From positions 701,827 to 765,826 of the forward strand of contig PJRA01000509.1 of the NCBI GenBank assembly GCA_016987375.1: DNA of 64,000 nt, read 5' to 3'. The position numbers and the translations under genes were made by a program. The notes under the pieces are model-generated. The model saw only the letters and a program-made list of their open reading frames with translations, was not told the DNA's origin and made no database searches. Shown here piece by piece: positions 34,580 through 48,700 of this stretch. Origin of the DNA: Brachionus koreanus (Eukaryota > Rotifera > Eurotatoria > Ploima > Brachionidae). How positions within the stretch are numbered: position 1 is the first letter of the stretch; each line of letters opens with the position of its first letter.

Positions 34580-36781
34580 TGTTTAATCGAGTTAGATATA
34601 TTTTTTTTGAAATTGAAAATAAAACGTGAAAGTTTTTTAGCCAAGTTCCTACACAAGTAAGCATTACCTTGACTTTTAAACAGATGCAACTTAAACCTTA
34701 AGTTTGATGAATGCTTTTCTTACTGAATGTATGCATTAGCTCTGGTAGCTTTGTTAATAAATATTTGTCTTATAGGTAAAAATTAAATATATTTAATTGC
34801 CTTTATAATTTTTAGAGTTGAGATTAAATTTAATTTTTTTTTTATTATGTGTGAAATAGTTTAGATTAGCATATGAGACATCTAGAATTAAAAATCTAAA
34901 TTTAAAAAAAATTAATTTTACTAATATTGATTTAAAAAAAATTATTTCGAATTAATTTTTATTTAAATGATCATAATTAAACGATATTAAAATGCTAATT
35001 TTAATTTATAAAAATTCGATAATTTTTTCTAAATTTTCATAAATTTTCAGCAAAAATAATCAAAAAAGGCAAATATTAGATTTAAACAACTATTAAGTGC
35101 ATTTGAGAAATTTGCTAATATTCATTAAATAATTAAAGAACATTTTACCTCCATTTCTCTGATTGCGTCAATTATACATTTAGGTAAAAGAATAATAAAA
35201 AGCAATGTCAACTATTATTTCTGCAAAAGTCTAAATGAGAAAATATTATTTTTTATTTAAAAAAAAAAATTTAGATTAATATCCATGATCTTTTTATTAA
35301 AATAATTCTGTTTTTTTTTTCTCACTCTACAAAATATATATCGTATAAATATTTGTAATAAAAAAAATTTGTTGAATTTTTTAAAAATTAGAAATTTTAC
35401 TCATTTAAATTATAATTCTATCTTAAATAATATTAATAAATATCTTTTCAATTTTTACTTTCTGACGACATCAGAATCAAATTTCGACGAATGTCTATGA
35501 ATAAAACATCATAATTTTCATTTAATTTGAATATAAAAATTGCTTTTTTTTTCAATCAAGATCATTCTATCATAAATAAATTTCAAATAGGAGAATAGAA
35601 TTTATATCAAAAATCATTTCATTGCTAGTAAAATGTTTTTTTTTTTTTAGAATAAATAGCAAAAAAAAAGCTTCATTGTTAAGGACAACAAAAATCTGAT
35701 TATTTCACGTGAACGGAATCGTTTATTTTTATTTAATAAACAGTTTTATTTAGCTATTTTGATATACAATGAAGGTTTAGTCTATACATTTGAGTTAACA
35801 TCAATAAAACTAGTGTTGTCTTTAGTAAAACAAATAGAGATAAACGCGTTTTGTTTACCCTAATTAGTAAGTGTATTTGGTCAAGCTTAACCTTTAAATC
35901 AATAATCAAATTTTTAAATAGATTAGAGATAGTTAAAGTATCGTAAGCAAGGTGCATGTCTAAATTCATTAGCTGATAGATAATATTTTTTTTTATTTTT
36001 AGCGAGATATTTTATTTTAAAATTAAATAAAAATATTTTTATCATACAATTAGTTTTTTCAATCAATTTAATTTGAAATTTTTTTTTTTATTTTCTTGTT
36101 ATTTGACTTGTTATACACCTAAGTGACGAAAGTGTTTTTGAAATTTTAATTAAAATTCAGCCTTTCAAATTGTTAATGAGGAATAATGAAAACTATTGAT
36201 TTTAAAGCATTTTCTAAAATTTCATACACTGTAATTATGCAATGAATTTCGATTCAAAGCTTGGTAACGAAATAAAGGTGCAGGCTTATAATAAATGACA
36301 TAATCAAAAAAATTATTTTTTTCTTTTTTGAGAATAAAAAAATTCTAGACAAGACAGTAGTAGAGTGTTTATGTTTGGATTAGAGTCTAATGACCTTAAT
36401 TATACCATGTAAATTTGATATTTAATATTCAAATAATTAACTTAAATAAAGGCATAAAATGAAAAGCACTTGAGATCTATTTTCTCATATTTTTTCACTT
36501 TTGTTTTATTATTAGATTAAATTTTAATAAAAATTCTCAGTTATTATTATTTTACTTAGAATTAAAATGACTTTCTATTTTAACTTTTTTACTTGTTTTT
36601 TCTTTTTTTGCTTATGCAACAATTTTTCACGACTCAATGAGTTCTATTGGATTTTAAACAGAAAGTTTCTTCAATTTCTAGATTTATCTCAACCATGATA
36701 AAAATTTTATAATTTTTTTGGTTATTGTTGTTGTTTTTGTTGCGATATTTTATTTCCTTTACTTTATCAAATCAAGTACAA
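34580..36781. other. Divergent intergenic region, eEF1B / ABCA
   Basis: Should include both promoters. The only recognisable structure is the split second copy of the dispersed repeat (35504-35660 and 36213-36310). No coding gene is supported. Confidence 0.55.
35504..36310 (+). repeat. Dispersed direct repeat, copy 2 (split)
   Basis: The first half at 35504-35660 and the second half at 36213-36310 match the contiguous copy at 31226-31512. The intervening 550 bp probably inserted later, but I see no terminal repeats that would identify it. Confidence 0.7.
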
Positions 36782-39700
36782 ATGAATATATTGGACGTAT
36801 TCAGGCAGCTCTATTTGCTTCTATGGAAAAATTATGTGCTCAGATCACGAGCAAAGGTAAATCAAGAAAATTATTTCAAAAAAAGTGAAATTATTAAAAT
36901 TTATTTCAAGATACGGCTGATAATTGAGATTTTATGGCCTTTGATTTTGTTTTTAATTCTTATGTGGGTGCGAACTCGGGGCCTACGAAACAACGAACCA
37001 AACTGTAGCCAATATCTTTTCTTTTTTTTTGATAAGCTTTTTTAATTTTAATAAAATTACAAGGCTTCTTTGTCGAAAGACCACTGCCTTCTGCTGGCAT
37101 CATTCCATTTGTCCAAGGACTCATTTGCAATCTAAACCACTCGTGCTACGAGACAACCCAAAACTCTTATCAAAACACAGAATTTTTTCAATTCTTGAAC
37201 TTGACTTCGGACACACTCGAATTTTTCAATCAGCCTCAAGTGATCCAAAATGCTCTCACCATCGCTAGATTCATCAACTCTTCTATGAGAATACGTTCCG
37301 AGTCAAGTGAGATTACCAAAGCACTCAATTTAAGTCAATCTTTGCGAATAAGCGAACAGCAATTCAAAAATGCTCTCAATATTTCATCATTGTATCCAAG
37401 TCCATTGAATGAAACAATTTTTGATAAAATTTTAAACTCAACGCCTAATTACAATTATTTGTACAGCAATTACTCCAAAGACTCTACTGAACCAATAGAT
37501 TTTTTAAACTTTGGCCAGTTAGATCAAGTGAGACCTTTGTTAAATTTTTTCTACGGGCCAGATTTGGAACTGGCCGAGCTTAATCGGGATAATAACCGAG
37601 TTGATAATCCCTCATGGATAAGATCCCAAACATGCAATGGTTCGAACTACTTGCTCAAAGGTCCAAATGCTCTTTACTTAAAACAAATAATATGTCGCTT
37701 AGACGACCAGCAAATTAGCCAGCTTTTCATTCAAATAAGTACTTATTTGGATATTGGAAAAATAAAGAGGTTAGTTTATGAAGAAACTGATTTGAGTGAT
37801 CCACGATTACTGGAAGAGTTGATCGATGTTGGTGTAGCCTACTTAAATCTAACTGGCGAATTTCAAAATTCGGACTTGCCCAATTATCAGTTCGAATCAT
37901 TTCAGGATGCATTTAACAATTTTACTCAAATTGGCTTATCCAAGTAAGTGAAAATAATTACTATACCTTTATATTTTAAAATAAACAACTTCATATTTTA
38001 TTTTTTCACAAAATGGCTTTTTAAATATTTTCCTAATGCGTAAATTACAGAGATATCGCAATTTTTCTTAATAACAGTAGGACACATTTTAAAAAAAACA
38101 AATTTAAATGAGTAAAATATCATTTTTTAATAAGACGGGATTAGGTAATCAAATAACATAACTAATAGTAAAAATATTCAAAATTCATTTTTCTAAAAAT
38201 TTTCAAATATTTGTCTAATATAAAATGCATTACAGAAATCTATCTTTTTAGGCTTGCTTATCATGGTTCAGGTTTGAATTATAACTAAAAAATCAAAAAA
38301 TTTTTCAAGATTATATAAGCTTTGAAAAAATTGAAGTTTTTTGAATAATAAATAGTAGTAAAGTAGTAAAAAGTTGGATATTTAGTATAGTGGTCAAATG
38401 TGCCAAACAACTATTTTCAATCTCTTTTCTTGCTTGAATTTTGTGATCAGATCGCTGCCGATACATCCATCGCTTTAAGAATTGAATTGAGTACTTTATT
38501 TGAAGCTAAAGTGACAAAGGTAATAGGCAATTATATAGTGGCTCTACATTGTACTTTCTTGGGTCTAATGTATGTTGTATACAAGTTTTTCTACATTCTG
38601 GAAATTTGTTAAAAAGTGGTGCTGCTAACACACAATTCCATATGAAGCATTGTGAATTTTTAAACAAAAAACAAAAACAAAAATTTTGAAACAAGAAAGT
38701 CCGGCGGGACAAATTGACCGGATTTTTAAAAATTTAACTTGTGTTGCAACTCTTTCTTAATGTTACAACTATTTATTTGTCTGAACAGTTTGATTATTTT
38801 GCTATTTTCTGAATGTTAATAACTGTGACTGTTTTGATTACTGTATGAATAACTGCATATCTTGAGATGAATGCAATCGTTCGAATCGCTACTATATATT
38901 CAATAGCATTAGCCATTTAACTTTAGATAAGATCTCATATTATTTTCCTTATTTTCCCTTTAAGTTCTAAATAGAGTTTGATCATCAACACAGTTTTTTA
39001 TTATAATTTCTAGTTAGATTCTTAACACTCAAAGGCCGGAGAGATTTTTCAACCCATTTTATTTGACTCGTTTTTTTTACTTTTTTTCAATGAAAGTAGA
39101 ATTATTTTGTAATAAAAATTAAATAATTTTATAATATTTTTTGATTTAAGATATGATTGAAAAAAAAATTATAAAAAATAATTAAATTTATTAAAAAAAG
39201 GAAGTAAAAAAAGGAGTTAATCCGGCCTTCGAGTGTTAAAAACAGAAAATAAATAAAAAATATTTAACGCTTGATATTTTTTCTAAAAGAAACAAATTTT
39301 TGAAAATAAATGCTTTTTTGGAACTAAAAAAAAAATATTTTATCTTTATAAATTTTATTAATTTGGTCTAAAAATCATTTTGTAAATTGCATCAATTGAT
39401 GCAAACTTTGTATCACCCAAATGATGTCTGTAAATGTGCAATGAAATTTAAGTATTTAAAGATTATAATAAATAAAATTCACAGTTATTACAGGAACTAA
39501 ATATGAGTGGATTTGGTAGTGTTGGGCGGCCAGTTTGGGCCGTGAATTGACTGGGCGTTTGAAAACTGTTTTTAAAAAAAAGGATCTTTTTGAGGTCGGC
39601 CACAAAAAAATATTCATAAATTAAATTCAGGACAAAATCAAGATAAACAAATAACATAACGTTTAAATGCTCTAGAATTTTAAAAATTATAAAATTTCAA

Positions 39701-42700
39701 TTTATGTTTTTTAAAACGATTTAGTGGCTGGCCGGTCTGTCAGTAAGCCGGCCACCATATGGTCGGTATTAATTTTGACCTTTTGCTGGCCGGCCAGTCA
39801 CTGTTAGTGTCTGTTAAATCGAACGACCGTATTTTGGCCGCTTTCACGGTCGGCCACGGCCTCGGTCAGTTTTTTTTTTTGGCCGACCTCATAGCCTATA
39901 GGCTTGCCTCCAACAATAATTTAGTATCAACTTATGCATTTTATAGAAAGAATTTTAGACATTTTGAAAAAAGTTATTTAAATTTAAAATTTCAAAATTT
40001 ACTGTATTTTAAAAAAAAATCGATAATTAAACAATAAAATTGGCAAAGTGAAAATAATTTTACATTTTTACAAATTTAGATTTTTAGATTTTTCTGCAAT
40101 ATTTCAAAAAATTAAAAAAACTTCTTCAAATTATTTGGTAAACAAAAAAAAATTAAAAAATTTCTTAAATATTGCACAAAAAATCTAAAAATATGAAAAT
40201 GTAAAAATATAAAATTATTTTCATTTTGCCATAAAATTATATTTTAAAAAATAATGATTTTTTTTCAAGTTCAATATGTGGAAATTCCAGATTGAGCATT
40301 TTTTCTATAATAGAATCGCTCGATTTTGGATCAATGAGCGCAAACACGCTTAGTGACTTATTAAACAATAACTCTACAAACCTAGATTTTCTTGATGATT
40401 CAGATAAATTTTTTGATAGACAATTAAAAAAACCGAGTTCACGGCAAACAAACTCAAATGAAGAAACATTAAATTTTGACAATTTGAATTCAACAACCGA
40501 CTTGGACTTTGCCACCGAGCTTTTAAACCGATTCAATAATTTGAATCGCATCGACCCAAAAAAATGTCCTATAAACCGAACCGAAGCCGATCTTGATCCA
40601 TCAACTCAATTTTTAGTCAACTCAACAACCAAAACTTGCTTTTGTCAATCTATCTATGCAGTCATAAACGGAATATCAGAGGGCAGTCAATTTTTATTTA
40701 GACAAATTAAGCCCATGTTCCTAGGTAAAGTTCTCTATGCGCCCAATACGCCTGTCTACCAGGAATTGGTGAAAAAAATTAACCAAACTTTTTCTAGAAT
40801 TGATGGAATCGTCTCTACACTAGGAACAACAGCTGAATTGAGTGACCAACTATTATATCAATTGAATCAAATAAATAAGTCTTTATCCCAAACAAATGGA
40901 AGCTTCAATCCTGAAACAAATACAGCTGGTCTAAGCAATCAAATTGGAAATCAATTGAATCAAATAAATCAAATTTTGTCTCAAATAAACGGAAGTTCTG
41001 CAATTGTAGACGATTTAACTGGTCTAACTAATCAAATATTAAATCAATTAAATCAAATTAATCAAACAACTTTAGCATTTAATTCAATAGTAGTGAATTT
41101 ATTGAACTTTACACCACAAATTAGGTTTACTAGTGCTTTACTTTACTTTATTCGAAATTCTTTACAATGCATTGAAGTGAATAAATTTGTGGGTTTTGCA
41201 ACTGAACAAGAATTGGTCAGTACTGGTCTAAAATTAATTGACAAAGAGTCTTTTTGGGCTGGTTTAGTATTCGTAAATGATGAGCAAAATTCTCAACTTC
41301 CAAAAATAGTCAAATACAAAATAAGAATGAATGCGGCACTTACCCATGACACTTCATACACTCAAGACAAATTGTACTACTATGGCCCAAGTAATTGTCT
41401 TGGATGCAATGCTTATTTTACCTATGGTTTCATTTATTTACAAGACATGATTGAAAAAGCCATTGTCGAAATGAAAACAGAACAGGTACAAGACATGGGC
41501 ATTATTGGTCAAATGACGCCATATCCATGTTTTATTGATGACAAATTTTTAAATGCTATTTCAAGGACTTTGCCTTTATTTATGGTCTTGGCATGGATAT
41601 ACACAGTTTCTATGTTGGTAAAAGATATTGTTTACGAAAAAGAAAAACGTCTCAAAGAATTCATGAGAGTGATGAGTCTTTCGAATGGCATACACTGGAT
41701 TTCTTGGTTTATTACATCATTTTCATTAATGTTCTTGATAGTTCTAATTTTGTGCATAGTGCTCAAATTTGGAGATATACTTCCCAATAGCGATTTTGGC
41801 ACACTTTTAGTATTTTTCATCTGCTTTACTTTGGCAACCATATGTCAATGCTTTTTGATAAGTGTGTTCTTCAACCAGGCCAATTTGGCCGCAGTTGTGG
41901 CCGGTATAATTTATTTTCTTCTCTATCTTCCATACACAGTTCTTATAAACTATTCGGATGAAATTTTGCCTTGGCAAAAATTTCTAGCCAGTCTATCAAG
42001 CACGGTTGCATTCAGCTACGGCTGTGAAATATTGGCAGCCTATGAAAAGCAAAATGTGGGAGTTAACTGGGAAAATTTTTATAAAACACCATATACCAAT
42101 GATGATCCTTTCAACATGAACTATTTGTCTCTTATTTTGCTAATGGACGCTTTGATTTACATGCTGTTAACTTGGTACATAGAAGGAATTGCGCCGGGAG
42201 AGTTCGGTGTGGCTAGAAAATGGTACTTTCCAGTTCAGCCATCTTATTGGTGTGGTGAATCGACTAAGAAAAAAGACAAGTCCAAATTGAAAAAACTTAC
42301 TGATAAATTGACCGATAAAATAACTTTTTTAAAGACTAAAAAAAAAGATAAAATTATTAAAATAGACGAGGAAAATTATAAAGATGATAAAATTAAAAAA
42401 TTGCTCGAAGAATCAGTAGAGCCAGTGGACGAACAAATATTGCCTGGTGTTCAAATTGAAAAATTGCATAAAGTCTATTCGAGGGGAAATAATCATGCCC
42501 TAAAGGGCTTATCTGTAAATTTTTACAAAAATGAAATTTCTGCTTTCCTTGGCCACAACGGAGCAGGCAAAAGCACCACTATGCATCTTTTGACCGGACT
42601 CTATTCGCCCACTTCTGGTTCTGCTCTAATTGAAGGCCTGGACATCACAGAATCAATGGACTCTGTGCGAAAATCGCTCGGATTTGTTCCGCAACACAAC

Positions 42701-45700
42701 GTCCTTTTTCCACAATTGACTGTCAAAGAACATTTATGGTTTTTTGCTCGTCTCAAAGGACTCGACACCAAGTTGACCAAAAAAGAACTGGAAAAAATGC
42801 TTGATGACACTGGATTGAGACCAAAAAAAAACGAATTGTCAAAAAATTTGTCAGGAGGTATGCAACGAAAGCTCTCAGTGGCTGTAGCATTTGTAGGCGG
42901 CTCCAAGACGGTTATTTTAGATGAACCTTCGGCCGGAGTTGATCCAGCCGGACGACGCAGCATATGGGATTTGTTGTTTAAATACCGCGAGGGAAGGACA
43001 ATCATTATTTCTACTCATCACATGGACGAGGCTGATGTGCTTGGCGACAGAATTGCTATTATTTCAAATGGTAGACTGATTGCTCATGGAACTTCTTATT
43101 TTTTGAAACAAAAATTTGGCCAAGGTTACTACTTGACATTTTCTAAACGAAAGTTGGCTAATGATCAAGTTCAACTTGAACCAAATCGTTCTTCAACTGG
43201 ATCAAGTAACTCGACTGACTCAGGCGCAAGGTCTATGTATAGTTTTAATACAGATCAAGTAAGTTCTGACCGGACAAGACGTTCATCAGCTGATTTTCTC
43301 AATCAAAACGAAGAAATTGACTTGGAAAACTTTGAAAAAGAGCTATTAGAAAAAGAGGAAAAATTAATTAATTCATTGGAAACAGTACAGGATACCAATC
43401 TATGCCGATTTGTCAAAAATCGAATTCAAAATGCAATTCTAATTGAGAACATAGGTTCAGAGATGACATTTTCAATCTCGAATAAATCCGAATTTACTAA
43501 AACTTATGAAAATTTTTTTCAACAAGTCGAATCAAATATGAAAACATTAGGCATTGATAGCATTGGCTTATCTGACACTACTTTGGAGGAGATTTTTATC
43601 AAATTGGCCAAAGAGCCCAAGTCTAATGATTTTAAACTAGAGAAAAAATTTTGTGGAATTAATTTTAGTCGGATTAGAACAAAGATAAAGAATTTTTCAT
43701 TATTTAAATCGGCTGACAAAGCCAATCAAACATTAACTCCGGAAGTGTTGGAGAAATATTCTGATTACACAATGAAACGAGTAGAGAGCTCTTTATTGGC
43801 CTCAGGACAACAATTATACGCTCTTCTGATTAAACGATTTCATAGATTAAAGAGAAATATTAAAGGTTTTTTTGCAGAAATAGTGCTACCAGTCGTGTTT
43901 GTTTGTCTAGCTTTATTAGTGGCTACTTTGACTCCGAATCAATCGGACCGACCTCCTCTAGAACTTCATCCATGGTATTATCGAACACCAAATCTTATGT
44001 TTCTAAGTCGTAGCTCTTCGTTTGAATACGATAGAACTTTTTATAATGAAAATGGTCAAAGCAATAGTGTAATTGATTCAAGTGTTCAACCAAATATAGA
44101 TCAAATCAATCAAATAATTGAGGCTTTGATGAACAATCCAGGTACTCTTAATTTAAATTAAAAATTAAAATTTTGAAAAATCTTGATATTATGAACACTT
44201 AATCATAAACCAGATTGTAAATTTTTCCTAAATGAGGATCAGTATTCGGTACTGAAAGTTTAAAATGCGTTTTTTTTTATTTTTTAAAGAGAAAAATTTA
44301 AAAAAAGTTTAGAACATAATATTTATTAAAATTTAAAATTATATAGTGTTGGGTATCGTCAATAAAGGAAACTGGACGACCAAAGTTTGATTTAAACCGT
44401 TTTTGTGGCCAGGTGTAAAAAAGAAACATTTAGAAAAAATTTTCAAATGTGATAAGATAATTTGATTGATAAGAAACTGAGTAAAAGGAAAATAATTTAG
44501 ATTTAGAGAAAACTTTTGGTGATCAAGTGGTCGCCATTGACAGTACTCAACAATAAAATTAACTGAACTTTAACAATTCTGTAATTTTGGTTCAAATTTC
44601 TCTCAATTTCATAATATATTCACATGATTAATTATCTCTAATGCCAAGCAAAAATGTCGCATAATTTCTTTATTTTGTCATATTCACTTTTAAGATAAAA
44701 TTTGGTGAGAAATTAGCAAAATCATTCAACATTGACAATTACATTCATTGTTTTATTAGTGAGTCAATGAATCAGCGAGTAGTTCGATACTTTTCTTGTA
44801 TCGTTCACGGCTTTTGGAGCCACAAAATTTACCAAACTCTTCTTCATCTTGGTCTTGTTTTGTAAAAGGTTTCTTTTTTGCTGTTAGAAGGAAATTTTCC
44901 TTCTAACTGCGTCTAGAAGTCTTTAGTTATCTTGCAGAAACAAACTTAGCTTTCTATTAAACAAACAGAATTGAATCATATATTTGCTCTAATTGTTCAG
45001 AATAAAGTTTTGCATTTAAAGCACTACCGTTCAGAACCACTTTAAAGTGAAAATTTTAAAAAAACACACAACATAACCCTTAAAGGTGATGTTTAAAAAT
45101 TCCTTAAAAAACTCTCTTTAATTTGATAAGTTTTGTAAATAGAGATATTTTAAGGATAAATTTTAAGAAATTTAGGCTAAAATCGTTTTGAATAATTTAT
45201 TACTTATCAAATTTTTTTCTAGTATTTAATTTTAGTGAGCCTTTTTGGATTGGAATAAAAAGGCTCATTAAAATTTAATATTTTTTTTATTTATTAAAAA
45301 TATAATTTAGGGGGATCCGTAGGTTTGTCCGAATGGCTTACGCCTTACGATTAAATTTATTTTTTGGACCAAATTTCATTTTTAAAATAAGATCAAATGC
45401 GCAATTAAATTTCAAAATTTGCATATTTTTTAAAAAGGATTGAAATTTATGGAAATGCATTCAATTTTGCCATTTTTTTAAACTTATTTTACAGTTAAAC
45501 TTTTTAATAATTATACTATTAAGGCTTTTAATAGAAATATAAAAATTAACTAATAATACCCTCTTTTATTGTATAAGTTCTTGTCAGAGTAGTTAATGAG
45601 TATGTCGTTTGCAAAATCTTTAATAATTTTTTTAATATTAATTATTTAAAACTAAAAAAAATACACTAAAATTATAATATTAGAAAATTTACTTGTATCA

Positions 45701-48700
45701 TAAAAATAAAAATTGTTTTTGATTTTATCTTATTTTTAAAAAAATTATTCTGTTTTAATTATTAAAATTTTTACTAAATCGTATTTTGAATTGTTGATTT
45801 ATAGTACTGTTAATAATTAGGTTTTTTTTTTATAATTATCAATTTTCAAATAATAAAAAAAATCTTAAACACTAAAATGGCTTATTCAAGAAATAAAAGT
45901 CATAATTTGGTCGGTTTGGGGCTGCATAGCATAAGACTAGACTTGAATTGAGACCAACCTTTATCTATAACTGCTTGTTTTGAAATATATGTTTTATAAT
46001 TAATTGAATTAATTTTTTCAGGTGCAGGAAATAGATGCATGAAAGGTCATCGAATACCAACTCAAAAATCAGCATATCAAAATAAAATTGCCGATCAGTT
46101 CTTACAGTGTGAAGACTTCGATGATTATCAGACATTTATGAACTCAACTCCTAGTTATTCTTTTATCAATGAGCTTTTGTCAACTAACTACAGTTTTACA
46201 AAGCGTTCAAAAGATTGTGACTGTTCTCAAGGATTTCCCGAGTGTCCAGCATCTGCAGGCGGAGATATATTCTATCGAAACTTTTACAAACTAAAGACCA
46301 AAGATATTGTATACAATTTAACAGGAAGAAATATTTCTGACTGGCTCATAAAGACCGAATTGAATAAAAACATATTTCAGAGACGCTATGGTGGTTATGA
46401 ATTTTTAGTTCCTCGTATTGGCCTCAATTCGGAGCAAATTTCAAATTTTTTAAACAATTTAATTTCCATAAACAGTCAGTTAAATGCTCAAGATAATTCA
46501 ACATTTTTCACCTCTAGTTCATTGACTTCAATTAATAATGTTAAATTGTGGTACAACACCAAAGGCTACGATGCCAATGTAGCCTATTTAAATGTGTTAA
46601 ACAATGCTTTTATGAGAAGTAAATTGACAGAGAAAAATATAGATGCAACTGAACATGGAATTGTTGCAATAAATCACCCAATGAGCTTTACTCGCAATCA
46701 ATTTATCGAACAATTAGAAAGAAGAATAATGATCGATCTTTTTGTTGCTATTTGTATTATATTTGCACTTTCATTTATTCCAGCTAGTTTTCTTGTATTT
46801 ATTCTTGAAGAAAGAGCTAATAATTCAAAACAACTTCAATTTGTAAGCGGAGTCAAGCCATATGTCTATTGGATCAGCAATTTTGTCTGGGATTTAGTTA
46901 ATTACATCATACCAACTTGCTTGTGCATCATTATATTTGCCATATTTGGCGTCAAAGCTTACATGTCCAAAGAAAATGCACCATGTCTTATAGCGCTAAT
47001 GTTACTCTACGGTTGGGCATGTATTCCTCTTATGTATCCATTGAACTATTTGTTTAAAATTCCGAGCACTGCTTTCGTTATTAGCTCTTCTTTGAATGTA
47101 TTCATTGGAGTCGTAACTACCATGACTACCACAGTGCTGAGCCAGCTTGGCGAAGATGACAAAGAACTCAAAGAAATTAATAAAATTCTCAAGCCTATTT
47201 TCATAGTTCTTTTTCCCCACTATTGTCTTGGTCAGGGATTCATTGAAATGGCCGAATTGTACACTGTTTCTGAGGTGAAAAAAAATTTTGGCCTAAAGGG
47301 CGAATATGACCCCTTTGAGTTTAAAAATGTAGGCAGAAATTTACTGGCTCTAAGCATCCAAGGTTTTGTATTTTTTGTGCTTAATTTGTTGGTGCAGTAC
47401 AAATTTTTTATTCGGTTTAAGCCAGTTCAAAACTTGGAAAAGCTAAATCTTGCCGAAGACAATGAGCCCGAAGATGAAGATGTTCGTACTGAACGAAAAA
47501 GAATATTGGATAATGTAAAAAACGAAAAATATATGAATAAAATTCGATTTAAACGCTTAAAGAAAATGGTAAAAAAAGACTTGAACGTTGACAAAAAAAA
47601 AATAGATGAAAAAACAAATGAGGATTTTGTTCGTCTAGTAAATCTGACAAAAATTTACAAGAAATGGAAAAAATACAGATTCAAAAAGCACACGGCAGTT
47701 AAAGATTTGTGCATTGGTTTGAATAAAGGAGAATGCTTTGGGCTTATCGGAGTCAATGGAGCAGGCAAAACAACAAGTTTTAAAATGATAACCGGAGAAA
47801 TATCAATTAGCGGTGGAGATGTATATGTGAACAATTATAGTGTGTCAAGACAAATAGAAAAAGTTCATCAGAATATTGGTTACTGTCCGCAAACTGATGC
47901 TATTTTTCCCTTATTGACAGCCAGAGAACACTTGATTTTTTTTGCTAGACTTAGAGGTATACCTGAAAAATATGTTAAACAAGTTAGTGAATGGGCTATG
48001 TACAGGGTTGGTTTAACTGTGTTTGCAGACAGAATTTCTAAAGGTAAATTTTGCTTTTACTAAATCAAAAATATATGAAGATTTTATTTTAAAGAATTAA
48101 AATCTTTTTAAATTTTCTTTTATTTATCAATCTTATTTGATTTAAAAGACGGATCTTGATTTAAAATCAAATTAATTTAAATCAAACTAATCAAATCAGA
48201 ATAAAAAAAATGCTATTTTGAGCATCTATTGTTTATTTGAATAGTGTTCAAGGAAAAAAAAATTTTATCGTGATTTATTTGTGAAAGAATTTTTGTTTCT
48301 AAAAAATTCTAAAAATTTTATTTCTATTTATGCTAATCGTAACTATTAAATTAATGTATTTAACAAAAAAAAATTTCTTAATTGAAAATTAATAAATATA
48401 ATAATAATTAATAATTAGATAACTAAAAAATTAAAAATAGATTTTTAAAAACTATAATTTTTATACATGCCCAAACGTAGAGTAGTCTATTATAAATCAA
48501 AAAGTGTAATTTATAGTGTATTTGTTTGTATTTATTTGTTACATAAAAACATGGCACCATGAAATAAGCAGTAATTTTTTCTAGAGCAGATGATGCTGTA
48601 ACTGGTATAACCCAGTAAGTGTGGTATTAGTACGCTATGACAGCCGACAGGTATGCTTGGTTGCTGCTCATTCAGCAATCAAGATCTGCCTGTTGACCGA

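Noticed and set aside
38400..38712. Overlapping opposite-strand frames of about 70 codons in ABCA intron 3
   Set aside because: One strand faintly resembles a downstream RT segment (LYTTYIRP), but the match is too short to call.
39759..40037. 92-codon frame across the GGCC-rich patch
   Set aside because: It is generated by repeated GGCC words of the repeat; composition is not protein-like and it lies in an ABCA intron.
42601..43005. 134-codon antisense frame within ABCA
   Set aside because: Shadow of the strongly conserved NBD1 coding sequence on the other strand.
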